DNA of 64,000 bases. Source: Mesobacillus jeotgali. Lineage in GTDB: Bacteria > Bacillota > Bacilli > Bacillales > Cytobacillaceae. The DNA is taken from positions 2,044,501-2,108,500 of the forward strand of contig NZ_CP134494.1 of the NCBI RefSeq assembly GCF_031759225.1, written 5' to 3'. Positions 18,889-27,107 of the stretch are shown here, in pieces. Position numbers and translations under genes: made by a program. The notes under the pieces were generated by a model. It worked only from the letters and a program-made list of their open reading frames with translations, ran no database searches and had not been told where the DNA came from. Position 1 is the stretch's first letter, and every line of letters begins with the position of its first letter.

Positions 18889-19681
18889 AGCATTCTATGA
18901 AATGGACAACACTCCTTTCGCCAGAGATCTTCCGACTGATCAATTGTATGATTCCTCCATGGTGCAAGAAATCCTTGGTAGGCTGAAGTACACAGCTGAA
19001 AGACAGCTTTTTGCCGTTCTGAGTGGGGATAGTGGTACTGGAAAGACCACAACCATCCGTAAGTTTGTGGACAAATTGGATAAAGGGAAATTCCATATCC
19101 TTTACCTGTCCGACTCTAAGTTAACGCCTCGTCATTTTTACAAAGGTCTTTTGGAACAGTTAGGCTCTGAAGCGAAGTTTTATCGAGGAGATGCAAAACG
19201 GCAGCTTCATCGTGAGATTGAATTAATGAAAGGCATACGAGGGCTACAACCTGTAGTGGTAGTGGATGAAGCTCATCTTCTGGACCGGGAAATGCTTGAA
19301 GAGGTTCGTTTCCTACTGAACTTCAAAATGGATTCGCAAAGCCCGATGGCGCTTATCCTGGTCGGTCAAAGTGAATTATGGGATCGGCTTCGACTCCAAT
19401 CATACGCAGCCATACGCCAAAGAATCGATATCCAGTTTCAGCTAGGACATCTCGACCGTGCCCAGGTTGAAGAATATGTTTCTAGGCACCTTCGATATGC
19501 CGGTGTTGATCAACCAATATTCTCTGATGGAGCACTTGACGAGATTCATCGCTTCTCTGGTGGTGCCGCAAGGCTCATTAATAAGCTCTGTACACATAGT
19601 CTTCTCTATGGTTCACAAAATGGCCGAAGGATCATTGATGATCATATGATCAAGCAAGTCATCCAGGGGGAACTTTCATGA
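18881..19681 (+). CDS. ExeA/TnsC-like AAA ATPase
   Basis: Target-selector or transposition-activator ATPase (266 aa). Walker A SGDSGTGKTTT is near residue 48, Walker B VVVDEAHLL is near 128, sensor 1 region LILVGQSELWDRL follows, and a C-terminal winged region ends the chain. The opening FYEMDNTPFARDLPTDQLY is typical of transposon-borne ExeA-like proteins. GTG 18881 is chosen, since AGGAGG is 9 nt before it. It overlaps the transposase gene by 8 bp. In related systems this protein polymerises on target DNA and calls in the transposase. Confidence 0.88.
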   Translation: MFEAFYEMDNTPFARDLPTDQLYDSSMVQEILGRLKYTAERQLFAVLSGDSGTGKTTTIRKFVDKLDKGKFHILYLSDSKLTPRHFYKGLLEQLGSEAKFYRGDAKRQLHREIELMKGIRGLQPVVVVDEAHLLDREMLEEVRFLLNFKMDSQSPMALILVGQSELWDRLRLQSYAAIRQRIDIQFQLGHLDRAQVEEYVSRHLRYAGVDQPIFSDGALDEIHRFSGGAARLINKLCTHSLLYGSQNGRRIIDDHMIKQVIQGELS

Positions 19682-19914
19682 AAACCCGCTGGAAAGAGAT
19701 GAATTATAATGAAGAATTGGATTGTTGGGTTGTGTTTTGGGGAGAGAACTCCGGCTATAAGATGCGATGTGGTGAATGGTTTGATTTACATCTAGGAAAT
19801 GGTCGGACCCTTTCCTGCCGCCTGGAGCTGGGCAGAGATTGGTATATTCTTACCGGCCGAAATGACGTTAGATTCTATCTTAAGAAAAATGAGACCTATC
19901 AAGTTGATTTGTAA
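19678..19914 (+). CDS. Small DUF5348-like protein of the transposon
   Basis: Acidic, beta-rich protein of 78 aa (Trp at several positions, CRLELGRDWYI strand pair). It overlaps the ATPase stop by 4 bp (ATGA), so it belongs to the same operon. Its role is unknown. The name rests on resemblance by eye and on the context. Confidence 0.6.
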   Translation: MKTRWKEMNYNEELDCWVVFWGENSGYKMRCGEWFDLHLGNGRTLSCRLELGRDWYILTGRNDVRFYLKKNETYQVDL

Positions 19915-20026
19915 AAACTTTTGGGAAGCATGTGAACTGCTTCCCTTTCAATTTTGGACAGTAGTTCCGTCAGTTTTAGGACAATTAACATCGTCAAGTT
20001 CTGGACATTGTAGAACGTCATTAACA

Positions 20027-20032
20027 GGTACG
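20027..20032. repeat. Target site duplication, right copy (GGTACG)
   Basis: Matches 16743-16748. The glycosylase ribosome site AGGAGG begins just a few bases later, so the insertion stopped short of damaging the gene. Confidence 0.75.
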
Positions 20033-20048
20033 GCAGGAGGATAGGTAA

Positions 20049-20711
20049 ATGGAATGTTTAGAAGCAAATAAAGAAAAAAAAATAGTATTTTTAAGGAATA
20101 ACTTAATTGAGTGGGGCAAAACGAATTATGCTGCCTTCCCATGGCGGGAAACTAATAATAAATGGCACGCCTTAGTTGCTGAAATTATGTTACAAAGAAC
20201 AAACGCAGAACAAGTTGTACCCGTTTATGAATCATTTGTTGAGTCGTATCCATCTCCAAAAGAATTTTTATTTGAGAGAAATACTAATATTTTTCAAAGC
20301 CTCGGCTTACATTGGAGAGAAGCTCAACTTCGTTCTCTTGCAAGGGAAATTTATAATCTGGGTTATATACCTGAAGATAAAAATTCACTACTAAAATTAC
20401 CAGGTGTTGGCGACTATATTGCTGCAGCATTCCGTTCTTTTCATTTAAATATTAGAGATGTAATAATCGATAGCAATGTTGTCCGTTTGTATGGCAGGTA
20501 CTTTGGTTTTGAAACGGATCCCGAAACTAGGAGAAAAAAGTGGTTAAAAGAACTTGCAGCAGAAGTTACCCCTTACATTAATCATAAAGAATTTAATTAT
20601 GCCCTCTTAGATTTCACAAGAAATATATGTAAACCTCAGCCGCAACATAAAGAATGTTTACTAAGAAACCTGTGTTGTTTTGCAATAGATAACAATGATA
20701 GTAAATACTAG
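20049..20711 (+). CDS. HhH-GPD DNA glycosylase, likely T:G mismatch type (Mig.MthI-like)
   Basis: Base-excision repair glycosylase (220 aa). FPWRETNNKWHALVAEIMLQRT resembles MutY, with the Glu of AEIMLQ. The helix-hairpin-helix is LPGVGDYIAAAF, and the conserved Asp is in IDSNVVRLYGRYFGF. The residue matching the Schiff-base Lys of endonuclease III is Tyr, as reported for the T:G glycosylase Mig.MthI, itself encoded beside a C5 methylase. Before the transposon entered, this gene lay about 140 bp behind the C5 methylase gene. Both facts favour repair of deaminated 5-methylcytosine. The iron-sulfur cluster region is unusual: C-x5-H-x2-C-x5-C, with His where a second Cys is expected. Simple MutY-like A:G activity remains possible. 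ATG 20049 follows AGGAGG by 8 nt. Confidence 0.78.
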   Translation: MECLEANKEKKIVFLRNNLIEWGKTNYAAFPWRETNNKWHALVAEIMLQRTNAEQVVPVYESFVESYPSPKEFLFERNTNIFQSLGLHWREAQLRSLAREIYNLGYIPEDKNSLLKLPGVGDYIAAAFRSFHLNIRDVIIDSNVVRLYGRYFGFETDPETRRKKWLKELAAEVTPYINHKEFNYALLDFTRNICKPQPQHKECLLRNLCCFAIDNNDSKY

Positions 20712-20737
20712 AAACCCTCACCAAACGCTGTCGAAAT

Positions 20738-20764
20738 TTGGTATAATATTTGAAGATATACCAA
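20738..20764 (+). promoter_or_regulatory. Promoter with overlapping inverted repeat before HelD-like gene
   Basis: TTTGGTATAAT is an extended -10. Its left part forms TTGGTATA (20738-20745), which pairs with TATACCAA (20757-20764) across 11 nt. The repeat covers the -10 and the likely start point, so it could be a repressor site or a 5' RNA hairpin. Confidence 0.45.
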
Positions 20765-20785
20765 TAAAAGTCTGGGTGAGTGGGA

Positions 20786-23020
20786 ATGAAAAAAGATATT
20801 ATACATGAAGAACAAAACACATTGGATAAAACTGTCATTAAAATAGACGGAATAATTAAATCATTAGGCGATGAATTAAAAAATAATACGACTAACGATG
20901 TGTTGCTTGAAAGAACCAATCGAAGGTTTATTAATGATTATCTGGATGCACGAAAAAACCCTTATTTTGGCCGTATTGATACATATGAAGATGGCAAGAG
21001 GGAAACTTATTATATCGGTTACACAAGTGTTGCTAAAGATAAAAATCAGGACATAATTTATAGCTGGAAATCTTCTGTTGGTGATCTCTTTGCCCAATTC
21101 CATGGAGGAGAAGGAAATATTGTAATAGATAGAGGGCCAAACGAAAAATACGACTTTAATGTCCTTTTAAAGCGATCACTCTTAATTGAAAAATTAAGGG
21201 TGAAAAAATATTCGGATACAGTTAGTGAACAGGCTAGAAAAGAGCTAGGTACAGAGGTAGACAATGTCTTATTTGATGATTTTCTAATGGATATTTTAGA
21301 TGGAAGAAATAACGAAACACAGTTAAAAGATATTGTCATGACTATTCAGAAGGAACAAAACGAAATTATAAGATTACCGATAGACAATTCAATCATCGTT
21401 CAAGGTGTAGCCGGAAGTGGTAAATCATCTATTGCTTTAACACGTATTTCTTATTTGCTGACCAGATATAAAGAAAAGTTAACGCCCGCAGATATAGGTA
21501 TACTTGCACCTAATGAGATGTTTATCAGCTACATACAATCGGTTATGCCAACGCTTGAGATTGAAAATATTCCTCAGTTTACTTTTAAAACGCTTTCAAA
21601 AACTGTTTTGAAAAACTTGGATGTTGATAATTTTAATGATCCAATTAATTCGTTGAGCGGGTTAGTTAATGGTGATTCGACTGTTGCAACTAATTATAAA
21701 ACGTCTATTGAATTTAAAGAGAAAATTGATTTTTACCTTGAAGAGTTTAAAAACCAATTCGTTCATAATATTAAGGAGTTTAGATACTTTGACACGATCA
21801 CTAATACAGATATTATTTTGTCGCGTGATCAGATTCTTAATCGTTATGAGGACCTTAGTTACTTATCATTAGTAAAGAGGAATCAAGAGATACTGAAATA
21901 TGTAGAAAAGTGGGTTGATTCACTTTTAATCTCAAAGCAGGAGGAACTCAAAAAGGAGTTCGAGTCTGTAATAAATACAATTTTCAATGGCATACCTAAA
22001 ACTGCTTCCTTAAGGAAACAAACCTATGAGTCTATCGAAAAAGTATATTCATACAGACAAAAAGTTCTAAGAGATGAGCTTAATCAAAGGTGGAGAGATT
22101 ATAAGAGTAATTGGGAAAATTTTGAATTATTTACGTTATATCAGAGGATACTTATTCTCGAAGATTTATACCATGGTAAAGTAACTACTGTAACAGCGTT
22201 TAAAAAACATTTGGAATATGATGATCTTACTCCATTAATGTATCTGGAAATTTTATTGAATGGTGTAAGTAAGCAATATCAGCATCTCGTTGTAGATGAA
22301 TCCCAGGATTTGAGTCCTTTCCAAATCCATGTTCTAAAACTTCTTTCCAAATCTATGACCTTGTTGGGAGATGTTACACAAAACATATACTTGGAAAAAG
22401 GAATAAATGATTGGACAAAGTTAATAGAAAAAGTCTTTCTAAATGATAAAGTTAGATTGATAGAAATTAATACTAGCTATAGATCAACTAATCCTATAAT
22501 GGAAGGAGCCAATTTTATTGCAGCAAATGCACAGATAAATGCTCCGAAAATTGTACCAATCGGAAGAAAAGGGGATAGGATTTCAATAGAAAAGATATAC
22601 GACCCACTTCGTTTACTGGACCATATTATCGAAACAATAAAATCATTACAGAAGAAAGGTTTTAAGAAAATAGCTGTTGTTCACAAAGATTTAAAACGGT
22701 CTGTTTCTTTACATGAAAGATTAGTTAAACAATTTTCCAGTATTCAATTGGTCACTAATTCGATCCAAACAGTTAATAAAGATGTAATTATTATTCCTTC
22801 TTTCTTAACAAAAGGCCTGGAGTTTGATGCAGTAATAATTCCAAATGCCTCAAAAAGAAACTACGATGAGAATGAACTTGATGCCAAACTATTGTTTGTT
22901 TCAATGACAAGGGCTCAGCATTATGTGAAGTTATTTTACCATCAGGAGTTAACGACTTTGTTGAATGGAATTGAGATTCCTAAAGTTGAACGGGAAGAAG
23001 AAGATTATTCATTCCTATAG
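20786..23020 (+). CDS. HelD-like superfamily 1 helicase (defence-island paralogue)
   Basis: Protein of 744 aa with the HelD plan: an N-terminal helical arm, the RNPYFGRID-like segment (here KNPYFGRIDTYEDG), Walker A GVAGSGKSS at about 206-214, VVDESQDLSPFQ, TSYRSTNPI and a C-terminal KGLEFDAVII ... SMTRAQ. HelD proteins use ATP to pull stalled RNA polymerase off DNA. Here the segment corresponding to YDWRAPVSSVYYD of the canonical gene at 44286 is changed to YSWKSSVGDLFAQF, so the polymerase contact may differ. ATG 20786 follows GGGTGAG by 5 nt. The gene lies between a DNA glycosylase and an AIPR-like gene, pointing to a specialised role. Confidence 0.75.
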   Translation: MKKDIIHEEQNTLDKTVIKIDGIIKSLGDELKNNTTNDVLLERTNRRFINDYLDARKNPYFGRIDTYEDGKRETYYIGYTSVAKDKNQDIIYSWKSSVGDLFAQFHGGEGNIVIDRGPNEKYDFNVLLKRSLLIEKLRVKKYSDTVSEQARKELGTEVDNVLFDDFLMDILDGRNNETQLKDIVMTIQKEQNEIIRLPIDNSIIVQGVAGSGKSSIALTRISYLLTRYKEKLTPADIGILAPNEMFISYIQSVMPTLEIENIPQFTFKTLSKTVLKNLDVDNFNDPINSLSGLVNGDSTVATNYKTSIEFKEKIDFYLEEFKNQFVHNIKEFRYFDTITNTDIILSRDQILNRYEDLSYLSLVKRNQEILKYVEKWVDSLLISKQEELKKEFESVINTIFNGIPKTASLRKQTYESIEKVYSYRQKVLRDELNQRWRDYKSNWENFELFTLYQRILILEDLYHGKVTTVTAFKKHLEYDDLTPLMYLEILLNGVSKQYQHLVVDESQDLSPFQIHVLKLLSKSMTLLGDVTQNIYLEKGINDWTKLIEKVFLNDKVRLIEINTSYRSTNPIMEGANFIAANAQINAPKIVPIGRKGDRISIEKIYDPLRLLDHIIETIKSLQKKGFKKIAVVHKDLKRSVSLHERLVKQFSSIQLVTNSIQTVNKDVIIIPSFLTKGLEFDAVIIPNASKRNYDENELDAKLLFVSMTRAQHYVKLFYHQELTTLLNGIEIPKVEREEEDYSFL

Positions 23021-23074
23021 ATATGAATTTGAAAAAATATTACACAGACATATAGCAATCAGGGGGAATACAGA

Positions 23075-24301
23075 GTGGAACAAACTATGAATAACGTACA
23101 AGTTATAGACTTTACTGTTACTAACGGAATTCTGTCAGAAGTAATTGAAGAAAAAGATCAAAAAATTAATTATTATAAATTCACCGCTTTATGTACCGAT
23201 ATCCAGCGGACCAGTAAAGAAGCAAACCCACGTAAACAGGATATATCAAAAAAGAATAAAGTAGCTTCCAAAATAAGAGAGACTTTGTTGAATCCTGATA
23301 TTTCATTTCACACTCGCAATAAAGGAATAACTTATTTTGCAGATAGGTTGGAAGTAGAATATAACAGTAACGGTTCATGCACCGTCAAGATTTATTTTAC
23401 AGATCCATCATCACAGGGAAGTGTGGATGGAGGACATACTGAAATGGTTATTCTTGATGAAGCGGGTAATTATCCAGAATGGAAAAAGGTTAATATAGAA
23501 GTTATGACTGGGATAAAAAGCCCATTCACTCATGTTTCAATTGCCGAGTCTAGGAACACTGGTGCTTCCGTAACAGCAGAAACTCTGGATGAGCTTAGTG
23601 GTATGCATGGAATACTAAAAGATCACCTTCAGGGAACTCCATATGAAGACAGGGTTTCATTTAAGCAAAATGAAGATAAAGAAGACGGCAAAGACCTTAC
23701 TATTACATTAATTAAAAAACTTTATGAAACTTTTAACATTAGAGATTATGCTGATAAGGATCCTAAAGGTGTATATAGTTCTAACCAGGGAGTAATTACC
23801 AAGTATCGGAAAGAGTATGATGCACACGGAACTTCAACAGATAACGTGTATGAAAAGTTAAAATATGTATCAAATGACATTTTCAAACTTACCAATTACA
23901 TTCATGAAAATTTCAAGGATCTATACAACCGGTATGGCAAAGGAAACTATCTGGCGAATAAATGTGCTGACTATAAAGAGGGATCCAGAAAAGAATTAGT
24001 ACTTTTTGGGCAGCCAGAACAATATTTGGATTATAAAGTTCCAAATGGCTTGCTATTTCTGGCTTTATCAGGTTTTCGACAGTTTTTGAAAGAAAACGAA
24101 GAAGGTTATTACGAATGGAAGTTCGACATCTTTGAAGAAGATAAAATTAAGGGGCTATTGGAAGTTGTATTCCAGGTATTGGCTTCTGGAATGAGAGACA
24201 ATGATAATAACCCTCAGAGTGTCGGAAAAAATGCGATGGTCTGGCAGGTAATGAGAACTCAGGTCTTCATGAAAGCATATATGAATCAGTGGGTTAAATA
24301 A
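23075..24301 (+). CDS. AIPR/DGQHR-like abortive infection protein
   Basis: Protein of 408 aa. FHTRNKGITYFADRLEV (about 72-88), the following VDGGHTEMVILDE and the ESRNTGASVTAETLDEL stretch resemble the AIPR family. The related DGQHR/ParB-like fold uses an N-G-I strand and a D-G-x-H/Q-T turn. AIPR proteins are linked to phage resistance, but their chemistry is poorly known. The start is GTG, with AGGGGGA at about 9 nt. ATG 23087 is an alternative. It lies 54 bp behind the HelD-like gene in the same direction and before the McrB-like gene, with a terminator in between. The family call is by motif resemblance. Confidence 0.6.
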   Translation: MEQTMNNVQVIDFTVTNGILSEVIEEKDQKINYYKFTALCTDIQRTSKEANPRKQDISKKNKVASKIRETLLNPDISFHTRNKGITYFADRLEVEYNSNGSCTVKIYFTDPSSQGSVDGGHTEMVILDEAGNYPEWKKVNIEVMTGIKSPFTHVSIAESRNTGASVTAETLDELSGMHGILKDHLQGTPYEDRVSFKQNEDKEDGKDLTITLIKKLYETFNIRDYADKDPKGVYSSNQGVITKYRKEYDAHGTSTDNVYEKLKYVSNDIFKLTNYIHENFKDLYNRYGKGNYLANKCADYKEGSRKELVLFGQPEQYLDYKVPNGLLFLALSGFRQFLKENEEGYYEWKFDIFEEDKIKGLLEVVFQVLASGMRDNDNNPQSVGKNAMVWQVMRTQVFMKAYMNQWVK

Positions 24302-24342
24302 TCAATTTAGTTAAATATTAAAAAAATCGAAAAAAATCTATA

Positions 24343-24374
24343 AAGCCCTTGTACTCTTGCAAGGGTTTTATTTG
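24343..24374 (+). terminator. Intrinsic terminator before mcrB-like gene
   Basis: CCCTTG pairs with CAAGGG, then TTTTATTTG. It separates the AIPR unit from the McrBC-like unit. Confidence 0.7.
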
Positions 24375-24410
24375 TATAATTAAGGCAGTTTTGGAAAGAG
24401 GTGAAATACT

Positions 24411-27107
24411 TTGATAAATAAAGATACTTTTGTTGAATGGCTAAAAACTTCTACCAATATTAATCCATATACTATAGGGCGATATTCACAAGCTATAGAC
24501 ACAATATCCTCAGAATTAGGGGACTATGGATTAAATAGAATTAATTTATATACTCTTACAAACACAACCATTATTGATACTATCCTGCAAAATCCTGAGT
24601 TTAAAAAGAAAAATGAAAAGGGACATAGAATGTATAGTGCTGCTTTAAGTCATTTTAAAAAATATATTGAGCATTACTATACTTCTGAGTTACAAACAAA
24701 CCTACCAGGAGGAACAGGTACTGTGACTAAAGAAGATACGATCTTAATAAAAATAGGAGTTTCATATAAAGAGGGTATGACACCAGAAGAGTTATACCAC
24801 GCAACCAGTGTTAGCTGGGTAATTGGTGAAAATAGACTGCGCTCTGGGGAAATAAAATATTATTGTGCTGTTTTTAATAATGAAATTAAAGAAGTTTATC
24901 ATTTTACCGGGTATGAGAAGGATACTCATCCTGATAATATTGGCCGTTTTATATTGTTTGGTGAAATTGCAGAAGAATCAATACGCTCTAAGGTTCTTAA
25001 CCTTAACGTAAGAGAAATACATAAAGGATCAGGTAATCCAATTAAATATGTTAAGATGGATGACTTATTGACACGAGCAAATAACGACTCTCAAGCCCCA
25101 AACGATGAGAATCCAATAATAAATCAAAATATGATTAAATTACTGTTTAAGAGGTTGGCAAACGAAAAAAACGAAATTAGAACACTGAGCACTAATAAAC
25201 CTAACTGGATCACTAAAATAGATGATAATGGAATATTAGTTGAAACAGAAACTTCAAGAGAAAAGTTTTCTCGTGGAGAAAAGAACAAACCTTATGCTTT
25301 AATAACTTATGATTTCTTACTGGTTGCGTGGGAGGAATTCTTAAAATTAAGAAGAGCTTCTGCGAGTGACTTTATTCAAACGAAGGGCCGGTCTCGCTTT
25401 GTCACGGCATTTTTTCATGAGCTACCCTTTGTTGAAAAATTACTAATAGATAATATTCCTTATATCAAATTTAAAGAATTTACTACAGATCAGCTTCCAG
25501 AAGCGAATTTGGAACAGACCTTGGAACTATTAAATGAAATAATAAATCAAGATCTGGACCCTAAATCAATTTCTCAAAAGTATAATGAAGATTCAATCAA
25601 ACGCCTTAAACTCCGAGCAAGACAGGGATTAAAGATTCTTGGATTTTTAAATGAAGAATACAGGATTCAACAAAGTATATTGGACCAATATATTAATTCT
25701 GATGACAAAGTGGAGTTTCTTTCAAAAAGGATCCTGCATCATTCCTACTTCTCACTAATATATCAATGCCTTTCACTACTAAATGGAGTAGAAAAGGCAG
25801 ATAAGTTTTCTTTCCTGACTGAAATTGGAATGTTAATCGTAAGAAACTCAATGGGCACGAATTTAATGGTACACTCTGTTGCCCAATATAGAACAAGAAA
25901 CATGTTAAACTGGCTAAAAGAAACAGGATTGGTGGATGAGGAGTGGAATGTTTTGAGAAATGATAGTATAAATACGAATTATACTACCGCTTCAAACGCC
26001 AGTTTGGTAAGAGAAAACTTGCCGATTTACGGTATTATCGAACACATCAATAGATTTATAGCTGGAAAGGGTTTCTATTACGAAAAAGACGAAATCATTA
26101 ATCTCTTCTTATCTGTAAAAACCAAACCCTTCGTCATCATCTCAGGTATTTCTGGAACAGGAAAAACCAAAATTGTTCAATGGTTTGCAGAGAGTGTGGG
26201 AGCGACAGAAAATAATGGTCAATTTAGTTTAATCCCTATCCGTCCAGATTGGAATGATGGTTCTGACTTATTGGGATATGTTGATATCAAAGGTGAGTTT
26301 AAAGAGGGACCATTAACTAAGGTAATCAAGAACGCCCACTTGAATCCTGAGTTACCTTATTTTGTTCTTCTGGATGAGATGAACCTCGCTCGTGTTGAGT
26401 ACTATTTTAGTGATATTTTAAGTGTGATGGAAAGTCGTAAGTGGGAGAATGGTGAGGTTGTTTCTTCAACTCTTCTCTCTAGTGATGTTTATGGAGAGGA
26501 CGTTACTCTTCCAAACAATCTCTATATTATCGGAACGGTTAATATGGATGAAACGACGCATCCATTCAGCAAAAAGGTATTGGACCGGGCAAATACGATT
26601 GAGTTTAATCGTGTTAATCTTGGTAACCTGGCCTTTTTAACTGAGCTTGAAGAAGTTGAGCCGAAAATCATCGGTCAGGATCGTTTTGCTTCTAAGTATC
26701 TTCATTTGAAGGATGTATATAAAGAAAATAAAGAAATAGTGACCAGGGCTACGGATGAACTGGTTAGGATTAATGAATCCCTCCAGTTGATTAATGCACA
26801 TGTTGGTTACCGTGTTCGGGATGAGATCTGTTTTTATCTGGCTTACAATGAAGAATCAAATTTAATGAAGTTTGAAAATGCATTTGACCACTGCATATTG
26901 CAGAAGATCCTCCCGAGAATTGCAGGCAGCGACACCAGAGTGGAACAATTGCTGATGGGACTTTATAGTCTGTTTGCGAATCAAGACTATGAAGAAGATG
27001 GTCAAAATGACATTCAAAATGCCAAGTATCCGCGAAGCGCAGCCAAGGTTGCTGAAATGCTTGGGAGGTTAAGAAACGATGGCTTTACTTCCTTCTGGAT
27101 CTCGTGA
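24411..27107 (+). CDS. McrB-like AAA+ GTPase/ATPase of a type IV restriction pair
   Basis: Motor subunit (898 aa). The AAA+ module lies at the C-terminal end: Walker A GISGTGKTK at about 578, Walker B LLDEMNLARVEYYFSD at about 652, sensor IIGTVNMDETTHPFSKKVLDRA at about 705. The THPFS and VLDRA pieces are characteristic of McrB. The N-terminus (1-90) looks like a phage-integrase SAM-like helical bundle. Residues 120-225 are a beta-rich region that may read the DNA, and the middle is helical. TTG 24411 follows AGAGGTG. It overlaps the nuclease gene by 29 bp. McrB proteins recognise modified DNA through the N-terminal part and drive the nuclease. The modification recognised here is unknown. Confidence 0.82.
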   Translation: MINKDTFVEWLKTSTNINPYTIGRYSQAIDTISSELGDYGLNRINLYTLTNTTIIDTILQNPEFKKKNEKGHRMYSAALSHFKKYIEHYYTSELQTNLPGGTGTVTKEDTILIKIGVSYKEGMTPEELYHATSVSWVIGENRLRSGEIKYYCAVFNNEIKEVYHFTGYEKDTHPDNIGRFILFGEIAEESIRSKVLNLNVREIHKGSGNPIKYVKMDDLLTRANNDSQAPNDENPIINQNMIKLLFKRLANEKNEIRTLSTNKPNWITKIDDNGILVETETSREKFSRGEKNKPYALITYDFLLVAWEEFLKLRRASASDFIQTKGRSRFVTAFFHELPFVEKLLIDNIPYIKFKEFTTDQLPEANLEQTLELLNEIINQDLDPKSISQKYNEDSIKRLKLRARQGLKILGFLNEEYRIQQSILDQYINSDDKVEFLSKRILHHSYFSLIYQCLSLLNGVEKADKFSFLTEIGMLIVRNSMGTNLMVHSVAQYRTRNMLNWLKETGLVDEEWNVLRNDSINTNYTTASNASLVRENLPIYGIIEHINRFIAGKGFYYEKDEIINLFLSVKTKPFVIISGISGTGKTKIVQWFAESVGATENNGQFSLIPIRPDWNDGSDLLGYVDIKGEFKEGPLTKVIKNAHLNPELPYFVLLDEMNLARVEYYFSDILSVMESRKWENGEVVSSTLLSSDVYGEDVTLPNNLYIIGTVNMDETTHPFSKKVLDRANTIEFNRVNLGNLAFLTELEEVEPKIIGQDRFASKYLHLKDVYKENKEIVTRATDELVRINESLQLINAHVGYRVRDEICFYLAYNEESNLMKFENAFDHCILQKILPRIAGSDTRVEQLLMGLYSLFANQDYEEDGQNDIQNAKYPRSAAKVAEMLGRLRNDGFTSFWIS

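Larger units (their letters stand above)
16749..20026. mobile_element. TnsB/TnsC-like (Tn7/Mu superfamily) transposon, 3278 bp
   Basis: The left end begins TGTTTTTGACG. The right end, read on the other strand, begins TGTTAATGACG: an 11-bp terminal inverted repeat with 2 mismatches and Mu/Tn7-type TG...CA tips. GGTACG is repeated at both outer borders. Inside each end TTGACG and TGTCC motifs recur, probably transposase binding sites. The cargo is four genes in one direction: a DUF6431-like zinc protein, a DDE transposase, an AAA ATPase and a small DUF5348-like protein. No TnsA, TniQ or Cas gene is seen. It is inserted 23 bp before the glycosylase start, so it separates that gene from the methyltransferase gene. 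Confidence 0.85.

Noticed and set aside
16749..20026. CRISPR-associated transposon (CAST)
   Set aside because: There is a TnsB/TnsC-like pair, but no TniQ, Cas12k, Cascade gene or CRISPR repeat inside the element.
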